A stretch of 54,759 bases of DNA from Paracoccaceae bacterium (GCA_029862205.1 JAOTXT010000025.1:1-54759); one strand, 5' to 3'; numbered from the stretch's first letter, positions 25,554 through 33,062 are shown. A program made the numbers and translations. Notes: generated by a model from the letters alone, not told the origin.

Positions 25554-27014
25554 ATGACCATCAGAACGGCCGCGATCCTGGGGGGCGGCGTCATCGGCGG
25601 CGGCTGGCTCGCCCGGCTGATCGAAAACGGGATCGAGGCCCGCGTCTTCGATCCGGACCCGGAAGCCGAGCGCAAGCTGAATGCGGTGCTCGAAAATGCC
25701 GAGCACGCCTATGGTAGGCTCACCAACGCCCCACGTGGCCCAAAGGCCGCCTGGGCGATGGCGAGAACCGTCGCAGGAGCCGCCGAGGGCGCAGACCTGA
25801 TCATCGAGGCGGTGCCCGAACGGCTCGAGATCAAGCGGCAGGTCTATGCCGAGGTCGAGAAAGTCAACGCGACCGGCGTCATCGCCTCTTCGACCAGCGG
25901 CATCATGCCGACGGAGCTGCAGGCCGAAATGGCCCATCCGGGCCGCCTTATCGTCGCGCATCCCTTTAACCCGGTCTACCTGCTGCCGCTGGTCGAATTG
26001 GTGGCGGGGGGACAGACCGACCCGGCTCACATCGAATGGGCGAAGGATTTCTATGCCAGCCTCGGGATGCACCCGCTCCATTGCCGGGTCGAGATCGAGG
26101 GCTTCCTCTCGGACCGTTTGCAGGAGGCGCTCTGGCGCGAGGCGCTCTGGCTCCTGCACGACAAGGTGGCGACCGCCGAGGAACTGGACGCCGCCATCGC
26201 CTATGGCCCTGGGCTGCGCTGGGCGCAGATGGGCACCATGCAGACCTTCCATCTCGCCGGCGGCGAGGCAGGCATGCGCGGCATGCTGGCCATGTTCGGC
26301 CCCTGCCTCAAATGGCCCTGGACCAAGCTGATGGACGTGCCCGAACTGACCGAGGATTTCGTCGATATGGTCGGCGGCCAGTGCGAGGCGCAATCGGGGA
26401 GTCTGGGCCCGCGCGAGTTGGAACGCATCCGCGACGACAACCTGGTTGCCATGCTCCATGCGCTGAAGGCCAACGACTGGGGCGCGGGCAAGACCCTGGC
26501 GGCCTACGAGGCGGGCCAGGCGATCCGCTCGGTCCCGGCCGAGCCGGATTTCTCGAAGCCCTTCATCACCGCGACTCGTCAGGTGCCCGCCGGCTGGACC
26601 GACTATAATGGCCACATGAACGAGAGCCGCTATGGTCAGATGTTCTCGGACGCCGCCGACGGGATCATGCGGATGATCGGCTCGGACGAGGCCTATGTGG
26701 CACGTGGCATGAGCTGGTTCACGGTCGAGATCCACATCCGCTATCTGGACGAGGGTATGGCGGGCGACCCCCTGACGGTCACCACCCAGGTGCTGGAGGG
26801 CCGGGGCAAGAAGATGCACCTCTTCCACCGCCTGACCCACGCTGATGGGCGGCTGTTGGCGACAGGGGAGCAGTTCTTGCTGCATGTGGATATGAACGCC
26901 CGCAAGACCTGCGATCCGGCGCCGGAGGTGACGGCGAAGCTGGGAGAGATCGCCGAGGCCCAGGCCAGCCTGCCGGCGCCCGAGGGGGCGGGCCGGGCCG
27001 TTGGGGGGCGCTAA
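25554..27014 (+). CDS. lcdH: L-carnitine 3-dehydrogenase fused to hotdog thioesterase
   Basis: A 486-residue bifunctional protein. Residues 1-about 315 form a 3-hydroxyacyl-CoA-dehydrogenase-like NAD enzyme: AAILGGGVIGGGWLARL at the N-terminus, then LIIEAVPERLEIKRQVYAEV and AHPFNPVYLLPLVE. This subfamily oxidises L-carnitine to 3-dehydrocarnitine. Residues about 335-475 form a 4HBT hotdog thioesterase (AGWTDYNGHMNESRYGQMFS, with the D-x-N-G-H-M motif), expected to release glycine betaine from betainyl-CoA made by the BKACE enzyme. The same fusion is known in carnitine-degrading alphaproteobacteria. The ATG at 25554 has GGAG eight bases upstream; an in-frame GTG overlapping the previous stop lacks spacing. 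Confidence 0.94.
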   Translation: MTIRTAAILGGGVIGGGWLARLIENGIEARVFDPDPEAERKLNAVLENAEHAYGRLTNAPRGPKAAWAMARTVAGAAEGADLIIEAVPERLEIKRQVYAEVEKVNATGVIASSTSGIMPTELQAEMAHPGRLIVAHPFNPVYLLPLVELVAGGQTDPAHIEWAKDFYASLGMHPLHCRVEIEGFLSDRLQEALWREALWLLHDKVATAEELDAAIAYGPGLRWAQMGTMQTFHLAGGEAGMRGMLAMFGPCLKWPWTKLMDVPELTEDFVDMVGGQCEAQSGSLGPRELERIRDDNLVAMLHALKANDWGAGKTLAAYEAGQAIRSVPAEPDFSKPFITATRQVPAGWTDYNGHMNESRYGQMFSDAADGIMRMIGSDEAYVARGMSWFTVEIHIRYLDEGMAGDPLTVTTQVLEGRGKKMHLFHRLTHADGRLLATGEQFLLHVDMNARKTCDPAPEVTAKLGEIAEAQASLPAPEGAGRAVGGR

Positions 27015-27018
27015 AGAC

Positions 27019-27096
27019 CAATGCCCCGGGCTCGACCCGGGGCCTCGATGAACATCGCGCAACGGCGCGAGGTCCCGGATCAAGTCCGGGACATTG
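27019..27096. repeat. 78-bp palindromic repeat, copy 1 (intergenic)
   Basis: A 78-base unit bounded by CAATG and CATTG, containing two hairpins: CCCCGGG..CCCGGGG near the left end and GTCCCGGATCAAGTCCGGGAC near the right end. Copy 2 at 32062-32139 has the same length, the same orientation and nearly identical ends; the difference is concentrated in the middle about 20 bases. It fills the gap between the carnitine dehydrogenase stop and the SDR ribosome-binding site. Confidence 0.9.
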
Positions 27097-27112
27097 TGAG
27101 AAGGAGATCACG

Positions 27113-27880
27113 ATGCCCAGCGATAGCCGCATCCTCATAACCGCCGGCGGGGCCGGGATCGGCCGTGCCATGGGCGTCGCCTTTACCGGGGCGGGCGCGC
27201 GCGTCTGGGTGACCGATGTGGATGCCGAGGCGCTCGCCGCCTGCCCCGATAGCTGGCGCAAGACCCAGGCGGATGCGGCGGACCCAGCGGCCATGTCCGC
27301 GCTGTTCAACGAGATCGAGACCGAATGGAGCGGCCTCGACACCCTTGCCGCCAATGCCGGGATCGCCGGGCCGACCGCGTTGGTCGAGGAGGTCGCGTTC
27401 GCCGACTGGAAACGCTGCCTCGCGGTCAACCTCGACGGCGCATTCCTGGCCGCGCACCACGCCGCGCCGATGATGAAGCGCCAGGGGTCGGGGGCGCTCC
27501 TGATCACCTCCTCGGTCGCCGGGCTTTTCGGCCTGCCGCGCCGCACGCCCTATTCCACGGCGAAATGGGGCATGATCGGCCTGATGAAAACCCTGGCGAT
27601 GGAGCTTGGCCCCCACGGTATCCGGGTCAACGCGCTCTGCCCCGGGGCGGTCGAGGGCCCGCGCATCGACCGCGTGATCGCCGCCAAGGCCGAGGCCGAG
27701 GGGCTGCCCATCGATCAGGTCCACGACTCGTTTGCCTCGGCCAGCGCGATGCGCACCTTCGTCACCGCCTCCGACATCGCCAATATGGCCCTGTTCCTGG
27801 CCTCGCCCGAGGCGCGCCACGTCTCGGGCCAGGCGATCGCGGTCGATGGCGGTTACTACAATCCCGACCCGAAGATCTAA
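27113..27880 (+). CDS. Short-chain dehydrogenase/reductase (SDR)
   Basis: A 255-residue classical SDR. The cofactor turn is ITAGGAGIGRAMG (Ala-Gly in place of the usual T-G at its start), and D37 in VTDVD suggests NAD preference. NAGIAG, the catalytic Ser in ITSSVAG, and the Y-x-x-x-K pair in YSTAKWG are all present, and the C-terminus ends SGQAIAVDGGYY. In the carnitine cluster it may oxidise a second hydroxy-betaine, for example D-carnitine, to the same 3-dehydrocarnitine; that is inference. AAGGAG precedes the ATG at the proper distance. It is separated from the dehydrogenase gene by the 78-bp repeat and followed 12 bp later by the acyl-CoA dehydrogenase gene. Confidence 0.92.
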   Translation: MPSDSRILITAGGAGIGRAMGVAFTGAGARVWVTDVDAEALAACPDSWRKTQADAADPAAMSALFNEIETEWSGLDTLAANAGIAGPTALVEEVAFADWKRCLAVNLDGAFLAAHHAAPMMKRQGSGALLITSSVAGLFGLPRRTPYSTAKWGMIGLMKTLAMELGPHGIRVNALCPGAVEGPRIDRVIAAKAEAEGLPIDQVHDSFASASAMRTFVTASDIANMALFLASPEARHVSGQAIAVDGGYYNPDPKI

Positions 27881-27892
27881 GGGAGACCGGCA

Positions 27893-29083
27893 ATGCATTT
27901 CGGCCTGACCGAAGAACAGCAGATGATCGTCGACACGGTGCGGTCCTTCGTTGAACATGAGATCTATCCGCACGAGGAGGAGGTCGAGCGCACCGGCGAG
28001 ATCCCGCCGGAGGTCGCCCAGGCGATCAAGCAGAAGACAATCGAGCTCGGTTTTTACGCCTGCAACTTCCCCGAGGAGGTCGGCGGAGCCGGGCTCAGCC
28101 ACCTGGAATTCGCCTTGGTCGAGCGCGAGCTTGGTCGGGGCGCCATGGGGTTGACCCATTTCTTCGGCCGACCCCAGAACATCCTGATGGCCTGCGAGGG
28201 CGACCAGCGCGAGCGCTATCTGCTGCCCGCAGTCCGGGGCGAGAAGATGGACGCGCTGGCGATGACCGAGCCGGACGCAGGCAGCGACGTGCGCGGCATG
28301 AAGTGCTTTGCCAAGCGCGACGGGGGCGATTGGGTCGTGAACGGCACCAAGCATTTCATCTCGGGCGCCGACCACGCGGATTTCCTGATCGTCTTCATCG
28401 CCACCGGCGAGGAACAGACCCATGCGGGACCGAAGAAGAAGATCACCGCCTTCCTGGTCGACCGTGGCACGCCGGGGTTCACGATCCGCCCGGGCTACAC
28501 CTCGGTCAGCCACCGGGGCTACAAGAACATGATCCTGGAATTCGACGATTGCCGCCTGCCCGATGGCCAGGTTCTGGGCCAGGTCGATGGCGGCTTCGCG
28601 GTGATGAACGAATGGCTCTACGCCACCCGGATCACGGTCGCCACTGGCTCGGTCGGCCGCGCGCGCCGCGTCTTCGACTACGCGCTGAACTACGCCGCCG
28701 AGCGTAAACAGTTCGGCCAGCAGATCGGCAAATTCCAAGGGGTCAGCTTTCAGATCGCCGACATGATCACCGAGATCGATGCCGCCGACTATCTGACGCT
28801 GGCCTCGGCCTGGCGCCTCGACCAGGGCCTGCCCGCCAACCGCGAGATCGCCAGTGCCAAGGTCTTCGCCACCGAGATGCTGGCCCGCGTCACCGACGCG
28901 GCGATCCAGATCCACGGCGGCATGGGCCTGATGGACGACCTGCCCTTGGCCCGCTTCTGGCGCGACGCAAGGGTCGAGCGGATTTGGGACGGCACGAGCG
29001 AAATCCAGCGCCATATCATCGGGCGGGAGTTGCTCCGGCCGCTGGGGCGTGATGAGAAGAACGATGTCCCTGGCGCGCCTTGA
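27893..29083 (+). CDS. Acyl-CoA dehydrogenase (probable gamma-butyrobetainyl-CoA dehydrogenase)
   Basis: A 396-residue FAD-dependent acyl-CoA dehydrogenase with the normal three-part fold: helical N-terminal domain (GLTEEQQMIVDTVRSFVEHE), beta domain (AMTEPDAGSDVRGMKC and WVVNGTKHFISGADHAD) and C-terminal helical domain (RKQFGQQIGKFQGVSFQIAD, IQIHGGMGLM). Where the catalytic Glu usually stands (YEGT) this protein has Asp366 in IWDGTSEIQR. Given neighbours for carnitinyl-CoA hydration and carnitine oxidation, the likely reaction is gamma-butyrobetainyl-CoA to crotonobetainyl-CoA. The start follows AAGGGAGA. The stop codon abuts an inverted-repeat element. Confidence 0.9.
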   Translation: MHFGLTEEQQMIVDTVRSFVEHEIYPHEEEVERTGEIPPEVAQAIKQKTIELGFYACNFPEEVGGAGLSHLEFALVERELGRGAMGLTHFFGRPQNILMACEGDQRERYLLPAVRGEKMDALAMTEPDAGSDVRGMKCFAKRDGGDWVVNGTKHFISGADHADFLIVFIATGEEQTHAGPKKKITAFLVDRGTPGFTIRPGYTSVSHRGYKNMILEFDDCRLPDGQVLGQVDGGFAVMNEWLYATRITVATGSVGRARRVFDYALNYAAERKQFGQQIGKFQGVSFQIADMITEIDAADYLTLASAWRLDQGLPANREIASAKVFATEMLARVTDAAIQIHGGMGLMDDLPLARFWRDARVERIWDGTSEIQRHIIGRELLRPLGRDEKNDVPGAP

Positions 29084-29214
29084 CACCCCCTCCCTAACCC
29101 TCCCCCCAGCGGGGGGAGGGAATATCGTCGCGGCTAGAAGGCGCTGTCCGCGCGCAAAGATCGGAGCGGGGCGCGTTCCCTCCCCCCGCTGGGGGGAGGG
29201 TTAGGGAGGGGGTG
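29084..29214. repeat. 131-bp MITE-like element with 39-bp perfect inverted arms
   Basis: Bases 29084-29122 are perfectly complementary in reverse to 29176-29214, separated by 53 bases. Each arm itself contains a short hairpin, CCCTCCCCCC-AGC-GGGGGGAGGG. The left arm begins at the base after the acyl-CoA dehydrogenase stop. The right arm ends six bases before the ligase ATG and contains AGGGAGGGGG, which serves as its ribosome-binding site. There is no open frame or transposase inside. Confidence 0.93.
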
Positions 29215-29220
29215 ACACAA

Positions 29221-31269
29221 ATGCGCGACCTCTCTCGCCTGTTCCGCCCCCGTTCGATCGCTGTCTTCGGCGGCGGCGCCTGGGGACCAGCGGTCGTCGA
29301 GCAATGCCTCAAGATGGGCTTCGACGGCGCTATCTGGCCAGTCCATCCGACACGGGATGAAATGCATGGCCTGCCTTGCTACCGCACGGTCGAGGAGCTA
29401 CCGGAAGCGCCGGATGCCAGCTTCATCGGGGTCAACCGCAACCTGACCATCGAGGTGATCGAGCGGCTCGCGCGCAGAGGCGCCGGGGGGGCGGTCTGCT
29501 TTGCCTCGGGCTTTAAGGAATCCGAGGGCGAGGGAACCGGCGGCGCGGGCCTCCAGGCCTGCCTCCTGGAGGCGGCGGGCCAGATGCCGATCCTCGGCCC
29601 CAACTGCTACGGGCTGATCAACTATTTGGACGGCGCGCTCCTCTGGCCGGACCAGCATGGGGGCGAGCGTGTGGAGTCCGGTGTCGCGATCCTCACCCAA
29701 TCCTCGAATATTCTGATCAACATGACCATGCAGGCCCGCGCCCTGCCGCTCGCCTACTGCATCGCCGCCGGGAACCAGGCGCAGACAGGGCTCGCCGAGA
29801 TGGCCATGGCGGTGATGGACGACGACCGGGTCACAGCCATCGGCCTCTATATCGAGGGAATCGGCGACGTGCGCGCCTTCGAGGCGATGGCGGCCAAGGC
29901 ACGGGCGCTAAAGAAACCCGTGGTCGCGCTGAAGGTTGGCCGCTCGGATGAGGCCCGCGCCGGCGCGGTTAGCCATACGGCGTCGCTGGCCGGCGGGGCC
30001 GCGGCTTCTCACGCTTTCATGCGCCATCTCGGGATTCCGGAACTCCATTCGATCCCCGAGTTCCTGGAAACGCTGAAACTGCTGCATGTCCTCGGTCCCC
30101 TGCCTGGGCGCGAGATTTGCTCGATGTCCTGCTCGGGCGGCGAGGCGGCGCTGATCGCCGATGCGGCGGTCGGGCGCGACCTGCGGTTCCGGCCGCTGGG
30201 CGAAGCAGAGCGCGGAGCGGTCAAGGAGAGCCTTGGGCCCCTGGTGACCGTCGCCAACCCACTCGACTACCACACCTTCATCTGGGACGACGAGCCGGCG
30301 ATGACCGCGACGTTTTCTGCGATGATGGATGCGGGATTCGACTTCTCGATCCTGGTGCTGGACTTCCCGCGCCTCGACCGCTGCTCGGACCAGGCTTGGG
30401 AGAGCGCGGTCAGCGCAATCGCCCAGGCGGCGAGCGCGACCGGCGCGCGCGTCGCTGTCGCCGCCTCAATGCCCGAGAACATGCCAGAGACGCGGGCACG
30501 TCAGTTCATGGAGCTGGGCCTCGCGCCGATGCTGGGCCTAGGCGAAACCCTGGCCGCGGCCGAGGCTGCCGCTGCGGTCGCGGACGCGTGGACGCAACCC
30601 GCCTACAAACAGGTGCTGCTGGGCGCGCCAGATCAACCTGGCTCTCGGGTTCTGGACGAGGCCGCGGCGAAATCGGTCCTCACCGCGCATGGCCTCGCTG
30701 TTCCGGCAGGCGGGACAGCGCGGAGCGCGGAAGAGGCGGTTAGGATCGCCGAAGATTCCGGATTCCCAGTCGCCCTGAAAAGCCTTGGCATCGCCCATAA
30801 AACCGACGCTGGCGCCGTTCGGCTGGGCATCACGGACGCCGAGGCGGTGGCGGAGGCTGCCCGCGCAATGCCCGGCCCCTGGCTGGTCGAGGCGATGGTC
30901 GCGGACCCAGTGGCCGAGCTGATCGTGGGCATCCTCGACGACCCGGCCCATGGGTATACACTGACCATCGGTGCCGGAGGTGTCTTGACGGAAATCCTGG
31001 AAGACAGCGTGACCTTGATGCTTCCCACCGCCGAGGCCGAGATCCGCGATGCGCTAACCCAGCTCCGCATCTGGCCGCTGCTGGCCGGCTACCGTGGCCG
31101 CCCGCCCGCCGATCTGGACGCGGTTGTGCGCGCCTGCCTGGCGGTCCAGGATTACACCTCCGCCAATGCGGGCCAGGTGATCGAGATCGACATCAACCCG
31201 TTGATCGCCACGCCCACGGGCGCCGTCGCCGCCGACGCCCTGATCCGTCTGAGGGAGAAGACCAAATGA
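29221..31269 (+). CDS. NDP-forming acyl-CoA ligase (acetate-CoA ligase/ACS family)
   Basis: A 682-residue ADP/GDP-forming acyl-CoA synthetase with fused alpha and beta parts. The CoA-binding domain comes first (RPRSIAVFGGGAWGPAVVEQ), then the ligase-CoA domain with the phosphohistidine H252 in GAVSHTASLAG, a succinyl-CoA-ligase-like segment, and a C-terminal ATP-grasp domain (SVLTAHGLAVPAGG, FPVALKSLGIAHKTDAGAV, IEIDINPLIATP). It would activate a carboxylate such as gamma-butyrobetaine or crotonobetaine with ATP. It takes the place held by AMP-forming CaiC in enterobacterial carnitine operons. The ATG at 29221 uses a ribosome-binding site within the repeat element; an in-frame GTG at 29212 lies inside the arm. 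Its stop overlaps caiD as ATGA. Confidence 0.92.
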   Translation: MRDLSRLFRPRSIAVFGGGAWGPAVVEQCLKMGFDGAIWPVHPTRDEMHGLPCYRTVEELPEAPDASFIGVNRNLTIEVIERLARRGAGGAVCFASGFKESEGEGTGGAGLQACLLEAAGQMPILGPNCYGLINYLDGALLWPDQHGGERVESGVAILTQSSNILINMTMQARALPLAYCIAAGNQAQTGLAEMAMAVMDDDRVTAIGLYIEGIGDVRAFEAMAAKARALKKPVVALKVGRSDEARAGAVSHTASLAGGAAASHAFMRHLGIPELHSIPEFLETLKLLHVLGPLPGREICSMSCSGGEAALIADAAVGRDLRFRPLGEAERGAVKESLGPLVTVANPLDYHTFIWDDEPAMTATFSAMMDAGFDFSILVLDFPRLDRCSDQAWESAVSAIAQAASATGARVAVAASMPENMPETRARQFMELGLAPMLGLGETLAAAEAAAAVADAWTQPAYKQVLLGAPDQPGSRVLDEAAAKSVLTAHGLAVPAGGTARSAEEAVRIAEDSGFPVALKSLGIAHKTDAGAVRLGITDAEAVAEAARAMPGPWLVEAMVADPVAELIVGILDDPAHGYTLTIGAGGVLTEILEDSVTLMLPTAEAEIRDALTQLRIWPLLAGYRGRPPADLDAVVRACLAVQDYTSANAGQVIEIDINPLIATPTGAVAADALIRLREKTK

Positions 31270-32051
31270 CCGAGACCCCGATCAAGACCCGCCACGAGGG
31301 CGGCATCCTGGAAGTGACCCTCGACCGGCCCAAGGCCAATGCCATTGACCTGGTGACCAGCCGGATCATGGGCGAGACCTTCCGCGACTTCCGCGACGAC
31401 CCGGGCCTGCGCGTCGCCATCCTGCGCGCCGAAGGCGAGAAGTTCTTCTGCCCCGGCTGGGACCTGAAAGCCGCCGCGGCCGGCGACGAGGTCGATGGCG
31501 ATTACGGGGTCGGCGGCTTCGGCGGCATCCAAGAACTGCCGCATTTGAACAAGCCGGTCATCTGCGCGGTCAACGGCATTTGCTGCGGCGGCGGATTGGA
31601 ATTGGCGATTTCCTGCGATCTGCTGCTGGCCTCCGAGACCGCAACCTTCGCGCTGCCGGAGATCCGCTCGGGCACGATCGCGGACGCGGCTTCGCTGAAA
31701 CTGCCGAAACGCATCCCTTACCATGTGGCCATGGACCTGTTGCTTACGGGCCGCTGGTTCGATGCCGAGGAGGCGCTGCGGTGGGGCCTGGTCAAGGAGG
31801 TCTGCAAACCCGAGGAATTGCTGGACAAGGCCTGGGAACTGGCCCGTCTGCTCGAATCCGGCCCGCCGCTGGTCTATGCCTCGATCAAGGAGGTGGTGCG
31901 CGAGGCCGAGGATATGAAATTCCAAGACGCCATGAACCGGATCACCAAGCGCCAGTTCCGCAATGTCGACATCCTTTACGGATCCGAGGACAACAAGGAA
32001 GGCGCCCGCGCCTTCGCCGAGAAGCGCGATCCGGTGTGGAAGGGGCGGTGA
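31266..32051 (+). CDS. caiD: CaiD-like carnitinyl-CoA dehydratase / crotonobetainyl-CoA hydratase
   Basis: A 261-residue crotonase-fold enzyme. It shares with E. coli CaiD the strings ILEVTLDRPKANAID, FRDDPGLRVAI, GWDLKAAAAG and the C-terminal FAEKRDPVWKGR, which is strong support for this exact family. The oxyanion-hole segments are FFCPGWDLKA and CAVNGICCGGGLELAI. The expected reaction is the reversible hydration of crotonobetainyl-CoA to L-carnitinyl-CoA. Translation is coupled to the ligase gene by an ATGA overlap. In an aerobic carnitine catabolic run it would feed carnitine to the dehydrogenase after CoA release. The stop codon overlaps the GTG of the next gene. Confidence 0.93.
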   Translation: MTETPIKTRHEGGILEVTLDRPKANAIDLVTSRIMGETFRDFRDDPGLRVAILRAEGEKFFCPGWDLKAAAAGDEVDGDYGVGGFGGIQELPHLNKPVICAVNGICCGGGLELAISCDLLLASETATFALPEIRSGTIADAASLKLPKRIPYHVAMDLLLTGRWFDAEEALRWGLVKEVCKPEELLDKAWELARLLESGPPLVYASIKEVVREAEDMKFQDAMNRITKRQFRNVDILYGSEDNKEGARAFAEKRDPVWKGR

Positions 32052-32962
32052 AGAATAGATCCAATGCCCCGGGTTCGACCCGGGGCCTCGATGATCTGAG
32101 CGCAGCGGCCTGGGGTCCCGGATCAAGTCCGGGACATTGGGTCTTGACGATCGTCGCGACCCTATTCCTCACCACCCCCGCCACCGCCCAGGACTGCGGC
32201 ACCCGCGAGGGCACCTGCCCGACTGAAAACGGCTTTTACCGTTTGATCCTGCCCGAGGGCGTCGCGGCGCCCGTCCCCGCGCTGGTCTTCCTCCATGGCG
32301 GCAGCTCAACGTCGGCTGCGGTGATGAAAAACGGCGCCATGATCCGCGAACTGGGCACCCGCGGCTACGCCCTGATCACGCCCGAGGGACAGGAAAACCC
32401 GCCCCGCCCGCGCAAGAACTGGGGGGTCTTCGACAACCGAACCCATCCCCGCGACGACATTGCCTTCGTTAAGGAGGCCATCGCCGATGCCGCCCGGCGA
32501 GGGGTCGATCCCGGCCGCGTCCTGCTGGCCGGTTTCTCGCGCGGCGGCTCGATGGTCTGGGACATCGCTTGCCGGGCCCCCGGGACCGCCCGGGCCTATG
32601 CGCCGATCGCCGGCGCGTTTTGGGAACCTCTGCCCCAGAGCTGCGCCGCCCCGGTCGACCTCTTCCACAGCCATGGCTGGACCGACCGGATTGTACCGAT
32701 CGAAGGGCGCTCGTTCCGCAATGGCCGGGTGGTGCAGGGCGACCTTTTCGCCGGGCTCGCCGTCCTGCGCCGGACCAATGGCTGCGAGCCGCAGATGCCA
32801 GACGATAGGGTCATCGACCACGAGGCCGGCCTTTGGTTCCGCCGCTGGACCGGCTGCGCGGGCGGGCGCCTGGATCTGCTGCTCCACCCGGGCGGCCATG
32901 GCACGCCGAAGGGATGGCTGACCCGGGTTCTCGACTGGTTCGAGGCCCGGCTCGCGAAGTGA
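32048..32962 (+). CDS. Secreted alpha/beta hydrolase (PHB depolymerase/LpqC-like), copy 1, with repeat in signal peptide
   Basis: About 304 residues from GTG 32048, which overlaps the caiD stop as GTGA and has GAAGGGG upstream. After MKNR come 26-27 residues encoded by the 78-bp repeat, then a hydrophobic stretch VLTIVATLFLTTPATAQ with an AxA-type cleavage site. The mature domain has LVFLHGGSS, the nucleophile elbow GFSRGGS, Asp in HGWTDRIVP and His in HPGGHGTP, so the Ser-Asp-His triad is complete. TTG at 32144 is an alternative start that would avoid the repeat but gives a very short leader. It is closely related to the next gene. The substrate is unknown; polyester or ester cleavage in the periplasm is likely. 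Confidence 0.82.
   Translation: MKNRSNAPGSTRGLDDLSAAAWGPGSSPGHWVLTIVATLFLTTPATAQDCGTREGTCPTENGFYRLILPEGVAAPVPALVFLHGGSSTSAAVMKNGAMIRELGTRGYALITPEGQENPPRPRKNWGVFDNRTHPRDDIAFVKEAIADAARRGVDPGRVLLAGFSRGGSMVWDIACRAPGTARAYAPIAGAFWEPLPQSCAAPVDLFHSHGWTDRIVPIEGRSFRNGRVVQGDLFAGLAVLRRTNGCEPQMPDDRVIDHEAGLWFRRWTGCAGGRLDLLLHPGGHGTPKGWLTRVLDWFEARLAK
32062..32139. repeat. 78-bp palindromic repeat, copy 2 (inside hydrolase coding frame)
   Basis: This copy is the same length as copy 1 (27019-27096), in the same orientation, with CAATG/CATTG ends and the same two inner hairpins. Seventy-eight bases are 26 codons, so the unit reads in frame between the MKNR start and the hydrophobic core of the hydrolase signal peptide. 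Confidence 0.9.
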
Positions 32963-33024
32963 GCTTTTCTGACGTTCTCGTGAAAAGTGGCGCATGGCCG
33001 CTTTTAATCACGCGCCGCCATTCT

Positions 33025-33044
33025 AAAATCTTCGGAAGATTTTT
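33025..33044. terminator. Hairpin between the two hydrolase genes
   Basis: AAAATCTT (33025-33032) pairs with AAGATTTT (33036-33043) around a CGG loop and is followed by one more T, then CTC. It lies 62 bp after the first hydrolase stop and 18 bp before the second start. It could work as a weak terminator in either direction. A second imperfect hairpin (CTTTTC/GAAAAG) is at 32964-32988. Confidence 0.4.
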
Positions 33045-33062
33045 CTCATCCCGGTATCGCTC

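Noticed and set aside
27080-29086. 668-codon open frame on the minus strand opposite the SDR and acyl-CoA dehydrogenase
   Set aside because: No domain is seen. It spans two real genes and the sequence has the repetitive low-hydrophobicity look of a mirror frame.
33025-33044. Hairpin between the hydrolases as a firm terminator
   Set aside because: The stem is AT-rich and weak and the T run after it is very short. It is kept as a low-confidence feature only.
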